Assembly (NCBI GenBank): GCA_050288425.1
Contig: JBNKDU010000153.1
Location: 1 to 28,534, forward strand
DNA from: JARRKU01 sp050288425
Lineage (GTDB): Bacteria; Desulfobacterota; Desulfobacteria; Desulfobacterales; Desulfosarcinaceae
Direction: 5' to 3'
DNA length: 28,534 nucleotides
The first letter of the stretch is position 1; every line of letters begins with the position of its first letter. Both the position numbers and the translations under genes were made by a program. Below the pieces are notes generated by a model. The model made no database searches, had not been told where the DNA came from, and saw only the letters and a program-made list of their open reading frames with translations. Shown piece after piece: positions 7,390 through 14,911 of the stretch.

Positions 7390-9048
7390 TCAGCTGCACT
7401 CCGCGCACTTGATGGAACAGGCCGACAGGATCTGGTCTTCATGGGATTTGTCGCGATAGACGGTCACGCCCTTGATGGGCAGGGTCATGGCCTTGCGCAG
7501 CAACCGCTCGATCTCTTCGGCGCTGGTGTCGGCCTTGACGTTGACGGTCTTGGAAACGGCGTTGTCCGTAAATTGTTGAAACGCCGCCTGGATCTTGAGC
7601 TGCCACTCGGGGGGGACGTCGTAGGCGGTCTGGAACAGCGCCTTGTCGATGGGCTTGTTCTTTTTTTGGAATCGTTCGTAGATGGGATGGACCTCTTCGT
7701 AAACCGTATCCACCACGCGCCGTTGGGTCTGGAATGCATAAACCGGCTCGATGCCGCTGCTGACGCCGGCGATAATGCTGATGGTGCCGGTGGGGGCGAT
7801 GGTGGTCAGGGTGGCGTTGCGTCGCCGTTTGACGCCCATGGCCGGAAAGATGCTGTGATCGAAGGCCGGAAAGTTGCCCCGGACGGCGGCCAGTTCGTCC
7901 GAAGCCGCCTCGGCCGCAGTCTGGATGCAGGACATGATGGACCCCGCCAGTCGGACCGCCCGTTCGCTCTGATAGGGAATGCCCATCAGGAGGAGCATGT
8001 CGGCGAAGCCCATGACCCCAAGGCCGATCTTGCGATTGGTGCGGCTGATCTCTTCGATGCGTCGCAGGGGATAGCGGTTGACTTCCAGCACGTTGTCCAG
8101 AAAGTGGACACCCAGCCGGACAATCTCTTCCAGTTTTCCCGTGTCGATGTCCGTACCGTCGATGACCTGCGTCAGGTTGATGGAGCCCAGGGTGCAGCAT
8201 TCGTAGGGCAGCAGCGGTTGTTCGCCGCAAGGGTTGGTGGCTTCCAGCTGGCCCATGCCGGGCGTGGGGTTGGACCGGTTGATGGGGTCGAGAAACAGCA
8301 ACCCGGGGTCGCCGCTTTTCCAGGCGCCGTGGGCGATCATTTCCATCACCGCGGTGGCCGACTTGCGGCCCACTTCCACGCCGGTACCGGGATGAGTGAG
8401 GGGATAATCTTCGCCGGCCTGCAGGCTGCGGATGAAGGTGTCGTTCACCGCCACGGACAGATTGAAGTTGCATAGCTGTCCGTTGCCCTGTTTGGCCCGG
8501 ATGAACTCTTCGATGTCGGGATGGCTCACATGCAGGACGGCCATGTTGGCCCCCGGGCGTACGCGATTGCGGTCGATGAGACAGGTGGCGTTGTCGAACA
8601 GGGAGATGAAGGCCAACGGGCCGCCGGCCACCCCCGATGCGGGGAAGATGGTGTCCCCCCTCGGCCGCAAACGGCTGAAACTGAAACCGGTGCCTCCGCC
8701 GCCCTGGTGGATCATGGCCGTGTTCTTCAGGGTGTCGAAGATCGATTCCAGGTTGTCTTCCAGCGGTAGCACGAAGCAGGCGGCCAGTTGTCCCATGGGG
8801 CGCCCGGCATTCATCAGGGTGGGGGAGTTGGGCATGAACGCCTTGGAAACCATGGCCGATTCAAAGGCTTCGGCCGTGGCCGACACCTCGGCTCCGGCGG
8901 CAAAAAGCCGGTCGGCCTCTGCCACCGCGCGGGCCACCCGTCGGAACATGTCCTCCGGCTGCTCCAGCACTTCGCCGCGATAGTTGCGGGCCAGGAAGCG
9001 TTTGGCCAACACCTCCCGGGCGATGGGGGTCAGGGTGGCGGGTGTCAT
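7390..9048 (-). CDS. nrdJ: Adenosylcobalamin-dependent class II ribonucleotide reductase
   Basis: A 552-residue enzyme that reduces ribonucleotides to deoxyribonucleotides using a thiyl radical made with B12, with no oxygen or glycyl-radical activase needed. The thiyl cysteine is Cys274 in NPCGEQ with Glu276 beside it. The redox pair is Cys91 (LAACFVLP) and Cys285 (YECCTLGS); the 11-residue spacing from thiyl Cys to second redox Cys is as in known class II enzymes. Three C-terminal cysteines (544, 548, 551) fit the tail that passes electrons to the active site. Start chosen at ATG 9048 (MTPATLTP) behind GTGAGGAA; the frame extends upstream but without protein-like sequence. No ATP-cone domain precedes the core, and the protein is at the short end for the family. 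No cobalamin riboswitch is visible upstream. Confidence 0.95.
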   Translation of the reverse strand: MTPATLTPIAREVLAKRFLARNYRGEVLEQPEDMFRRVARAVAEADRLFAAGAEVSATAEAFESAMVSKAFMPNSPTLMNAGRPMGQLAACFVLPLEDNLESIFDTLKNTAMIHQGGGGTGFSFSRLRPRGDTIFPASGVAGGPLAFISLFDNATCLIDRNRVRPGANMAVLHVSHPDIEEFIRAKQGNGQLCNFNLSVAVNDTFIRSLQAGEDYPLTHPGTGVEVGRKSATAVMEMIAHGAWKSGDPGLLFLDPINRSNPTPGMGQLEATNPCGEQPLLPYECCTLGSINLTQVIDGTDIDTGKLEEIVRLGVHFLDNVLEVNRYPLRRIEEISRTNRKIGLGVMGFADMLLLMGIPYQSERAVRLAGSIMSCIQTAAEAASDELAAVRGNFPAFDHSIFPAMGVKRRRNATLTTIAPTGTISIIAGVSSGIEPVYAFQTQRRVVDTVYEEVHPIYERFQKKNKPIDKALFQTAYDVPPEWQLKIQAAFQQFTDNAVSKTVNVKADTSAEEIERLLRKAMTLPIKGVTVYRDKSHEDQILSACSIKCAECS

Positions 9049-9129
9049 TCGGTTCCTCACCGGCTTTCGCCCTCGAGTTGGTTGTCGCCGGTTCGGGAAG
9101 GATCCTGAACCGGTTCTCCAATCCATGGA

Positions 9130-9158
9130 GTAGTAGACCCCATCGGAAGGACCGTCAA
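9130..9158 (-). promoter_or_regulatory. Possible sigma70 promoter for nrdJ
   Basis: On the minus strand TTGACG (9153-9158) and TACTAC (9130-9135) are separated by exactly 17 bases, about 80 bases upstream of the nrdJ start. The -35 is good and the -10 is poor. I saw no NrdR-box pair and no B12-box in this upstream region. Confidence 0.35.
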
Positions 9159-9300
9159 GGGTGAATTCGCATTCGTCATAATGGAAGGATCTTGCAGGTG
9201 GGGAGGAGGCGCGCACCCTGACGTGACCGTATCCATCGTTTTCACGCATCGTCAGAGGGGGACTGGCCGTACCGCGGATGTCGCCCGCTGGACGGCCTCG

Positions 9301-9570
9301 TCAATGTCCCTTGGTTTGACCGAGGGGTTCCAGGGACTGGACCGATATCCAGTAATGGTCGTCCCTCGGGCGGATTTCCCCGCGAACGGCGACGGTCCGG
9401 GTCAGATACTGGAGCCAGTCGGTTTGTCGGTCATTCTCTTCCAGGTAATAGTTGCGTTCATCGAACGCGGCCAGCATCAGGCCGATGACCTGCCCACATG
9501 GGTCCCACCTGGCGGGCAGCAGGATCCCCTTGATCGCACCGGCGCAATTATTTTGGACAGACCAGGTCAC
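9301..9570 (-). CDS. Small hypothetical protein with OB-fold-like pattern
   Basis: An 89-residue protein if started at GTG 9570, which has a GGGAGGAG ribosome site directly upstream. Strand-like blocks GAIKGILLPARWD, GQVIGLMLAAFDERNYYL and RTVAVRGEIRPRD followed by HYWISVQSLEPL give the beta-rich rhythm of a small OB-fold domain (binding small ligands or nucleic acid), with no signal peptide. I do not recognise a named family, so the fold is inference from pattern. A TTG at 9600 would lengthen it by ten residues, but an in-frame TAA lies just above that. A 16-codon frame ends across this GTG in a GTGA overlap, suggesting translational coupling. It is divergent from the sigma54 regulator gene, with about 260 bases between. 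Confidence 0.65.
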   Translation of the reverse strand: MTWSVQNNCAGAIKGILLPARWDPCGQVIGLMLAAFDERNYYLEENDRQTDWLQYLTRTVAVRGEIRPRDDHYWISVQSLEPLGQTKGH

Positions 9571-9617
9571 CGCTCCTCCCATGGATTCAGAATGGCACAA
9601 TGGTTACTTTTTTTCAT
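9567..9617 (-). CDS. Possible 16-residue leader peptide coupled to the small OB-like gene
   Basis: ATG 9617 is preceded by GGCAGGTGG with a 6-base spacer, a better ribosome site than most here. The frame encodes 16 residues (MKKSNHCAIL then NPWEER) and ends at TGA 9567-9569, which overlaps the GTG start of the next gene. It may be a leader that couples translation, or the true start of the downstream gene with a frame change. It has no membrane or export signature. Confidence 0.35.
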   Translation of the reverse strand: MKKSNHCAILNPWEER

Positions 9618-9833
9618 GGCAATCCACCTGCCATTTCCGGCCGGGCACAATTCGTAATCTCGAATCCGGACTCGTCCCATCCGCCGCAGTCGCCGCATTG
9701 AAGCGGCTTGACAGGAAAATGGTTGAAAAGGTCTGGGCAAACCGGTAAAAGCCTCGCAAGCAAGTCATAACCACACCAATGGAGCAGCGGAACCCGATCG
9801 AGGGGTTGTTCCGATTTCCGATCGAAACGCACC

Positions 9834-11243
9834 ATGAAACATATCCTCGTCGCTACGACAAATCGTGAAATCAGCAAGATCATCTTCCGGGCCCTGGAAG
9901 GCAGGTATAAGATCTTTCTTGTGGATAGCCTGCCCCAGGTGCTGCAGGAAGTGAAGAAGATCCATCCCGATATGATTTTCGTCGATCTGGCGTTGATGGC
10001 GGACGGCGCCGGCGACGAAGCCCCCGCGGATCGCTTCGCGGCTTTCAAACAGCAATGCAACGAGGCCGACATCGTGGTTCTGACGGCCAAGGAAGAGATC
10101 CGCAGCGCGGTCAGTATCGTCAAGGCCGGGGCGGCCGATTACCTCACCCTGCCGGTCGATCCGGCCGAGGTTCAACTGGTGCTCCAGGGCATTGAGGAAA
10201 ACCTGGTAAAATCTTCGGAACTGAGCCATCTGCGCAACCAGTCCTGGGGCGTCGGGGCGGATCATGTGGTGCAGACCCGCCAGCCGGCCATGCAGAAGAT
10301 ATATGAGAAAATCCGCCTGGTGGCCCGCACCCGGTCCACGGTTCTTCTGACCGGAGAGACCGGCACCGGAAAGACCGTCCTGGCCAAGATGATCCACAAT
10401 CTGAGCAACCGCAGCGACCAGGTGTTCATGAGCATGCATTGCGGCGCCATCCCCGATACCCTGATCGAAAGCGAGCTGTTCGGCCACGAAAGGGGCGCCT
10501 TTACCGGTGCGGATCGGCGCAAACTGGGTAAATTCGAGATCGCCCGCTCCGGAACGCTTTTTCTGGACGAAGTCGGAACCCTGTCTCCGTCCGCGCAGAT
10601 CAAGCTGCTGCAGGTTCTGCAGGACCAGAGCTTCAGCCGCGTGGGGGGAACCGATATCATCAACACCGATGTGCGCGTGATCGCCGCCACCAATCTGGAT
10701 CTCGAAGCGGCCGTCCATTCTGGGCAATTCCGCAAAGACCTCTTCTACCGGCTGAATGTATTTCCCATCGAGATACCTCCATTGCGCGCCCGGCCGGACG
10801 ACATTCCCGTCCTGGTGGATTTCTTTCTCAAACGGCTCAATGCCTTCGGCGAAAAGCAAATCCATTCCGCCGAGCCACGGGTGATCGCGACGCTGAAGAA
10901 CTACGATTGGCCCGGCAATATCCGGGAGCTGGAAAACCTCGTCGAGCGCGCCTACATTCTGGAGCAGTCATCGGTCCTGACTCCGGAAAGCTTTCCCGGG
11001 GAGTTGTTCGAAGAAGAGATGATGGTGGCCATGGTGCCGGTCTCCGCCCAGATGCCCCTGGCCACGGCGCGCAGCCAGGCGGTGGAGGATTTCGAACGCC
11101 AGTATCTGAAGGAGTTGTTGGCGGTCAACAAGGGACGCATCAACCGCTCGGCCGAAATCGCCGGCATCACTTCGCGCCAGCTCAACAAATTGATGCACAA
11201 GTACAAGCTGCGCAAAGAAGACTTCTTTGATAGCCGGCGATAG
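9834..11243 (+). CDS. Sigma54-dependent NtrC-family regulator with degenerate receiver domain
   Basis: A 469-residue enhancer-binding activator in three parts: an N-terminal receiver-like domain (1-120), an AAA+ domain (about 145-375) and a C-terminal Fis-type helix-turn-helix (about 435-465, NRSAEIAGITSRQL). Walker A is GETGTGKT at 174-181, the sigma54-contacting loop GAFTGA is at 221-226, Walker B is TLFLDEVG with Asp245-Glu246, and the arginine-finger and sensor region includes FRKDLFYRLNVF and WPGNIRELENL. The receiver keeps phosphoacceptor Asp51 and Thr84. However, the acidic pair near residues 7-9 is ATT, and the conserved Lys is Leu106 (DYLTLPVD). Phosphorylation-dependent switching is therefore doubtful. 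No histidine kinase is adjacent. Targets are unknown; small OB-like genes flank it on the other strand. Confidence 0.95.
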   Translation: MKHILVATTNREISKIIFRALEGRYKIFLVDSLPQVLQEVKKIHPDMIFVDLALMADGAGDEAPADRFAAFKQQCNEADIVVLTAKEEIRSAVSIVKAGAADYLTLPVDPAEVQLVLQGIEENLVKSSELSHLRNQSWGVGADHVVQTRQPAMQKIYEKIRLVARTRSTVLLTGETGTGKTVLAKMIHNLSNRSDQVFMSMHCGAIPDTLIESELFGHERGAFTGADRRKLGKFEIARSGTLFLDEVGTLSPSAQIKLLQVLQDQSFSRVGGTDIINTDVRVIAATNLDLEAAVHSGQFRKDLFYRLNVFPIEIPPLRARPDDIPVLVDFFLKRLNAFGEKQIHSAEPRVIATLKNYDWPGNIRELENLVERAYILEQSSVLTPESFPGELFEEEMMVAMVPVSAQMPLATARSQAVEDFERQYLKELLAVNKGRINRSAEIAGITSRQLNKLMHKYKLRKEDFFDSRR

Positions 11244-11292
11244 GCCGAGGTGCCAACTTTTTATTCTGTTGTCGGGTGCAAATGGACCGCTG

Positions 11293-11574
11293 TTATTCCA
11301 TTACCGTGAAATCGACGACGGTGATGGACTTTGTGCCGTCCTCCTCGCTGAGGGTGCCCGTGGCCTTCACGGTCTTGCCCACATGATCCATCAGTTCTTC
11401 CGATTTTTCGCTCTCCACCACATCATAGCGATCGCCGCTCGAGGTGACGATCTGATAATCTTCGGTCACTTTGCCGGTGATGGTGCCTTCGGTGGCCAGT
11501 GCGGGGGCGACTGCCCAGGTGAACAGCAAACACGCTGCGACGACGGCCATGATGACGTTGAATCTGATCTTCAT
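11293..11574 (-). CDS. Small exported protein, OB-fold-like
   Basis: A 93-residue protein with a clear Sec signal peptide (MKIRFNVIMAVVAACLLF then a hydrophobic run to about residue 27, cleavage likely after ALA). The mature part is about 66 residues, with strands GTITGKVTEDYQIVTSSG, DRYDVVE, GKTVKATGTLSE and KSITVVDFTV. This is the pattern of small periplasmic OB-fold domains. The ATG at 11574 follows GGGGAGG with a 7-base spacer. It lies tail-to-tail with the sigma54 regulator. No catalytic residues can be named. The single Cys lies inside the hydrophobic run (VVAACLLF), but there is no proper lipobox and the run continues beyond it, so I favour a periplasmic soluble protein. Confidence 0.75.
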   Translation of the reverse strand: MKIRFNVIMAVVAACLLFTWAVAPALATEGTITGKVTEDYQIVTSSGDRYDVVESEKSEELMDHVGKTVKATGTLSEEDGTKSITVVDFTVME

Positions 11575-11836
11575 CGAATTTCCTCCCCATTTTTATTGTT
11601 TGGATCCTGATATCTGGTGGTCAATTGCCTGGAAGGCCTACAATCAAAGGCCGTGCCAACAATTTAACCAATTGGAATTATATTTAAAAACAGATACGCG
11701 GCCGTCGAGCGGAAGCCCGGGTTCCGCATGTGGGGGCGGTTGCCCGCGTGCGCGGCAAGTCGGGTGCCGAAATCACGGATTCGATGGTCCGCGGGCCGAA
11801 GGGAGATCGAATGGAAGTGCACTGGCCGGTGCGGAA

Positions 11837-12511
11837 TCAGCAGTTCCGTTTTTTTACACCGGCGATGACGGTGTCCGTCAGCGAACGGGCCGTTGCCGTG
11901 ATGTCGTCCGCCCCCACGATTTCCGTGACCAGGCAGACGGTGCGGGCGCCGTGCCGGACCACCCGGTGGATGTTGCCGGTCTTGATCCCGCCGATGGCGA
12001 CGAAAGGAATGGCCATATGCTGCACCACATAATCGAGGTATTCCAATCCCACCGGGTTGCAGACATCCTCCTTGGTCCGGGTGCTGAAGATGGGACCCAC
12101 ACCGATGTAGTCCGCGCCCTGGGCCACGGCCTCCCGGGCCTGCTCCGGGGAATGGGTGGAGAGGCCGATGATCATCCCGTCACCCGCAAGTTTCCGGACG
12201 GCCGGGACCGGCAGGTCGTCCTGGCCCACATGGATGCCGTCCGCCCGGCTCAGCAGGGCCAGGTCCACATAGTCGTTGACGATGAAGCGCACCCCGTGCG
12301 CCCGGGTCAGGTCGCGAATCCGGCGGCATTCGGCCAGCATGGTGCGAAAATTCTTGTGGGGTCTTTTCTCACGGTACTGGATGATCTTGATTCCGCCGTC
12401 GATCATCCGGCGCACCACCTCGATGGTAGACCGTCCGCAGGAGAATTTCTCCGCCGTGATTCCGTAAATTCCCGGTGGCAATGGATTGCGGCGATTGTCG
12501 GGACGGGTCAT
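11837..12511 (-). CDS. thiE: Thiamine-phosphate synthase
   Basis: A 224-residue TIM-barrel enzyme that joins HMP-pyrophosphate to thiazole phosphate, releasing pyrophosphate and forming thiamine phosphate. Family marks in order: IYGITAEKFSCGRS, IKIIQYREK (substrate-binding Gln and Arg), FIVNDYVDLAL, ADGIHVGQDDLP, IIGLSTHSPEQA, ADYIGVGPIFST, VAIGGIK (phosphate-binding glycines). The ATG at 12511 follows an AGGTAGC stretch. It is the last gene of thiSGHE, 46 bases after thiH. A small hairpin overlaps its stop codon, but no T-run follows on this strand. Length is normal for ThiE. Confidence 0.96.
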   Translation of the reverse strand: MTRPDNRRNPLPPGIYGITAEKFSCGRSTIEVVRRMIDGGIKIIQYREKRPHKNFRTMLAECRRIRDLTRAHGVRFIVNDYVDLALLSRADGIHVGQDDLPVPAVRKLAGDGMIIGLSTHSPEQAREAVAQGADYIGVGPIFSTRTKEDVCNPVGLEYLDYVVQHMAIPFVAIGGIKTGNIHRVVRHGARTVCLVTEIVGADDITATARSLTDTVIAGVKKRNC

Positions 12512-12557
12512 GGCTACCTCTTGGCTCCGAAGCCCGCCGACATTTGCAACGTCAGGG

Positions 12558-13664
12558 TCAAATCAGGTCCCAATCCTTGTAAACCGGCTGGTAGCCCTGG
12601 TCGCGGATGGCCTGCACCACCTGGGGCACGCTGCGCTGGTCGGTGATCTCGAACTGCGGCGTGTCTTCCGGAGCTTGTCGGGCATACCCCCCCACGCCGG
12701 TGCAGGAGCCGGCGGAATATCGCGTGGCCCCGAGATGGATGAGATGGTCCCGGAAGGCGGCGCTTTCCCGGGTGGACACGGTAATGCCGGCGCGGGGCAG
12801 GAAACAGCGCATGGCCGTGATAAATTGTACGAAGGTCTTGTCGTCGGCCAGGAATTGGGCGGTAAAATCCCCCTCGGCCGGATTGAACCGCGGCAGGGAG
12901 ATGCTGATGTCGGTCTCCAGGAATTTGTCGCCCAGGTAGCGGGCGTGCAGGCCGCTGAAGAAGGCTTCCCGGCGTACTTCGCCCAGCCCTAGCAGGGCGC
13001 CGATGTTGACCATGCGGAAACCGGCCCGGGCGCCGCGTTCGGGCGCGTCCAGGCGGAAGCGGTAATCGGTTTTGGGACCGGCCCTGTGCAGGCGGGCATA
13101 TTGCTCCCGGTCGTATACTTCCTGGAAGAGGGTCAGACCGTCCACGCCGGCCTCCCGGAGTCTCCGGTACGGCGCTTCCTCCATGGGAAACATCTCGATG
13201 GCCACTGAGGCGAAGTGGCGTTTGAGCAGGTGCACGGCATCTTCGAGATATTCCAAGGGCGTGACCTCGGCGGCTTCTCCGGTGAGGATCAACAAATGCT
13301 GCATGCCGGTGGCGGCGATGGCCCTGGCCTCTTCTTCGATCTGCGCGAGGCTCAATTTGCGGCGTTTGATGCCGTTGCGCCGGTTGAATCCGCAGTAGAC
13401 GCATTCGTTGGAGCAGTAGTTGGACAGGTACAGGGGAATAAAAAGCTGGATGGTGCGCCCGAAATACTGCACCGTCAACCGTTGGGCCCTGCGGGCCATG
13501 GGTTCCAGAAAATCGGCGGCCCGGGGGCTGAGCAAGGTGAGAAAGTCGAGGGCCCTCAAATTCTCCTTGGCCAGGGCGCGCCGGACCTCTTCCGGTCCCA
13601 CGGTGGCGAAGAACCCTTCGAAATCGAAGCCATCATAAGATTCTATGGTATCCAGAAAGGACAC
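12558..13664 (-). CDS. thiH: 2-iminoacetate synthase (radical SAM)
   Basis: A 368-residue radical SAM enzyme that splits L-tyrosine into p-cresol and dehydroglycine (2-iminoacetate), the glycine unit for thiazole in anaerobes, instead of the oxygen-dependent ThiO route. The cluster motif is YCSNECVYCGF, giving Cys84, Cys88 and Cys91 from the start I chose. I take GTG 13664 (VSFLDTIESY) as start, because ThiH proteins begin at this point and AGGAAGGAA lies 9 or so bases upstream. The in-frame ATG at 13688 would place that ribosome site inside the gene. The C-terminal half has the usual TIM-barrel and BATS-like region with TRYSAGSCTGVGGYA. It lies between thiG (44 bases upstream) and thiE. Confidence 0.95.
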   Translation of the reverse strand: MSFLDTIESYDGFDFEGFFATVGPEEVRRALAKENLRALDFLTLLSPRAADFLEPMARRAQRLTVQYFGRTIQLFIPLYLSNYCSNECVYCGFNRRNGIKRRKLSLAQIEEEARAIAATGMQHLLILTGEAAEVTPLEYLEDAVHLLKRHFASVAIEMFPMEEAPYRRLREAGVDGLTLFQEVYDREQYARLHRAGPKTDYRFRLDAPERGARAGFRMVNIGALLGLGEVRREAFFSGLHARYLGDKFLETDISISLPRFNPAEGDFTAQFLADDKTFVQFITAMRCFLPRAGITVSTRESAAFRDHLIHLGATRYSAGSCTGVGGYARQAPEDTPQFEITDQRSVPQVVQAIRDQGYQPVYKDWDLI

Positions 13665-13708
13665 GTGACCAATTCCTTCCTGTCGCATGCAACATGCAAC
13701 ATCGGGGT

Positions 13709-14482
13709 TCAGGATTGCAGAAAACCCGTCAACGGGGATGACGCCCGGGCGGTCTTGCTTTCGTCGGCCACCTTGGCCAGATAGGCCATGCGGCCGGCCC
13801 GGACCGCCAGGGAGAAAGCCTTGCCCATGGCTTCCGGGTCGCTGGCCGTGGCGATGGCGGTGTTGACCAGCACGGCGTCGGCGCCCATTTCCATGGCCGC
13901 CGCGGCGTGGGAGGGCCGCCCGATGCCGGCATCGACCACCACCGGAACGGTGCAGTTCTCGATGAGCAGTTCGATGAGTTCGGCGGTCTTGAGTCCGCGG
14001 TTGGAACCGATGGGGGCCCCCAGCGGCATGACCGCCGCGGCGCCGGCGCTCTCCAGTTGTCTGGCCAGCACCAGGTCGGGCAATATGTACGGCAGCACCA
14101 CGAAGTCTTCTTTGGCCAGAATCTCCGTGGCCTGGAGGGTTTCGTAATTGTCGGGCATCAAATATTTCATGTCGGCGATCACTTCGATTTTAACGAAGCG
14201 GCCGCAACCGGCTTCCCGGGCGATGCGGGCGATGCGCACCGCCTCCCGGGCGGTCCGGGCGCCGGAGGTGTTGGGCAGCAGGGTCACTTCTTTCGGAATG
14301 AAATCCAGGATATTTTCGTCGGCGGCGCCGGTGTCCACCCTGCGCAGGGCCACGGTGATCATCTGAGAGCCGCTGGCGGCCAGCATGTCCGGGATCAACG
14401 CCTTGGCGGCGAATTTACCGGTTCCGGTAAACAGGCGGTTGGTGAAGACCACGTCGCCGATTCTCAATTCGTCCGAATGCAT
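13709..14482 (-). CDS. thiG: Thiazole synthase
   Basis: A 257-residue TIM-barrel protein that condenses 1-deoxy-xylulose 5-phosphate, dehydroglycine and sulfur from ThiS thiocarboxylate into thiazole phosphate. Recognisable strings are FTGTGKFAA, VALRRVD, LPNTSGARTA, RFVKIEVI (the Lys forms the Schiff base with the sugar), VLPYILPD, VMPLGAPIGSN and VVVDAGIGRPSHAA. The frame is open further upstream, but ATG 14482 (MHSDELRIG) has a GGGAGGAGG ribosome site and fits the family start. The ribosome site overlaps the end of thiS, which stops 4 bases before this ATG, so translation is probably coupled. Length is typical. Confidence 0.96.
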   Translation of the reverse strand: MHSDELRIGDVVFTNRLFTGTGKFAAKALIPDMLAASGSQMITVALRRVDTGAADENILDFIPKEVTLLPNTSGARTAREAVRIARIAREAGCGRFVKIEVIADMKYLMPDNYETLQATEILAKEDFVVLPYILPDLVLARQLESAGAAAVMPLGAPIGSNRGLKTAELIELLIENCTVPVVVDAGIGRPSHAAAAMEMGADAVLVNTAIATASDPEAMGKAFSLAVRAGRMAYLAKVADESKTARASSPLTGFLQS

Positions 14483-14486
14483 GGTG

Positions 14487-14684
14487 TCAGCCTCCTCCCA
14501 CGAAGCGCAGCAGTTCCAGGGTGTCGTTTTCTTCCAGGCGAACGTCGCTCCATTGCCGTCGCTTGACGATTCTCCGGTTGTGTTCCACCACCACGGAATC
14601 GATCCGGATCTCCTTGCGGGCCAGGTATTCATCGATGGTGCACGGTTCGATGGATTCGTTTTTGCCGTTGACCGTGATGTTCAT
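14487..14684 (-). CDS. thiS: Sulfur carrier protein ThiS
   Basis: A 65-residue ubiquitin-like carrier whose C-terminal Gly-Gly is adenylated and then turned into a thiocarboxylate that donates sulfur to ThiG. The sequence starts MNITVNGK, contains the core VVVEHNRRIVKR and DTLELLRFVGGG, and ends in three glycines. ATG 14684 follows GGGAG with a suitable spacer; an upstream in-frame ATG at 14735 would run into the terminator and is unlikely. It is the first gene of the operon, 57 bases after the attenuator terminator. No thiF is present in the window, so the activating enzyme must be encoded elsewhere or be a MoeB-type relative. Confidence 0.94.
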   Translation of the reverse strand: MNITVNGKNESIEPCTIDEYLARKEIRIDSVVVEHNRRIVKRRQWSDVRLEENDTLELLRFVGGG

Positions 14685-14740
14685 TGGTGTGCTCCCTATG
14701 GGTTCCGCCGGTGGGCCGGCCTTCCATCCGGGCATCGATC

Positions 14741-14775
14741 AAAAAAAAACCGCCCGCCTCGTTGAAGGCAAGCGG
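14741..14775 (-). terminator. Intrinsic terminator of the TPP-controlled attenuator
   Basis: On the minus strand a 10-base-pair stem (CCGCTTGCCT with AGGCGGGCGG, two G-U pairs) with a six-base loop is followed directly by nine Ts at 14749-14741. It lies between the TPP aptamer and thiS, in the position expected for the OFF-state terminator. Confidence 0.85.
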
Positions 14776-14821
14776 CGCGTCGGCCCGTCCAATGAAACGC
14801 ACTGCAGCAGGTTTTGCTCGG

Positions 14822-14903
14822 CCGCTTCCCTTCGCCGGAATTATCCGGATCAGGTTCTAAGGGTTGGATGGCATCCTCTCAGCGTCAACTGCACCCCTAG
14901 CGA
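14822..14903 (-). promoter_or_regulatory. TPP riboswitch (THI element)
   Basis: On the minus strand the region reads AGGGGTGC, then GCTGAGAGG, then ACCTGATCCGGATAA and TTCCGGCGAAGGGAAGC. These are the conserved blocks of the thiamine pyrophosphate aptamer: CUGAGA for pyrimidine binding, and the CCUGAU-to-GGAUAAU-CCGGCG arm for the pyrophosphate. It starts within a few bases of the predicted transcription start and is followed by an intrinsic terminator and thiS. TPP binding should favour termination. Confidence 0.96.
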
Positions 14904-14911
14904 TACGTGGG

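Noticed and set aside
9049..9300. Search for a cobalamin riboswitch or NrdR boxes upstream of nrdJ
   Set aside because: No B12-box-like string and no paired NrdR-type sites were visible.
9593..9607. TGGCAC with TTAC five bases on, resembling a -24/-12 sigma54 promoter upstream of the regulator gene
   Set aside because: The essential -12 GC is AC, and the distance to the regulator start is more than 200 bases.
11824..11856. Hairpin CGGAA-TCAGCAG-TTCCG followed by TTTTTTT on the plus strand
   Set aside because: It looks like a terminator, but it lies across the 3' end of thiE, which is read on the other strand. No plus-strand gene directly precedes it.
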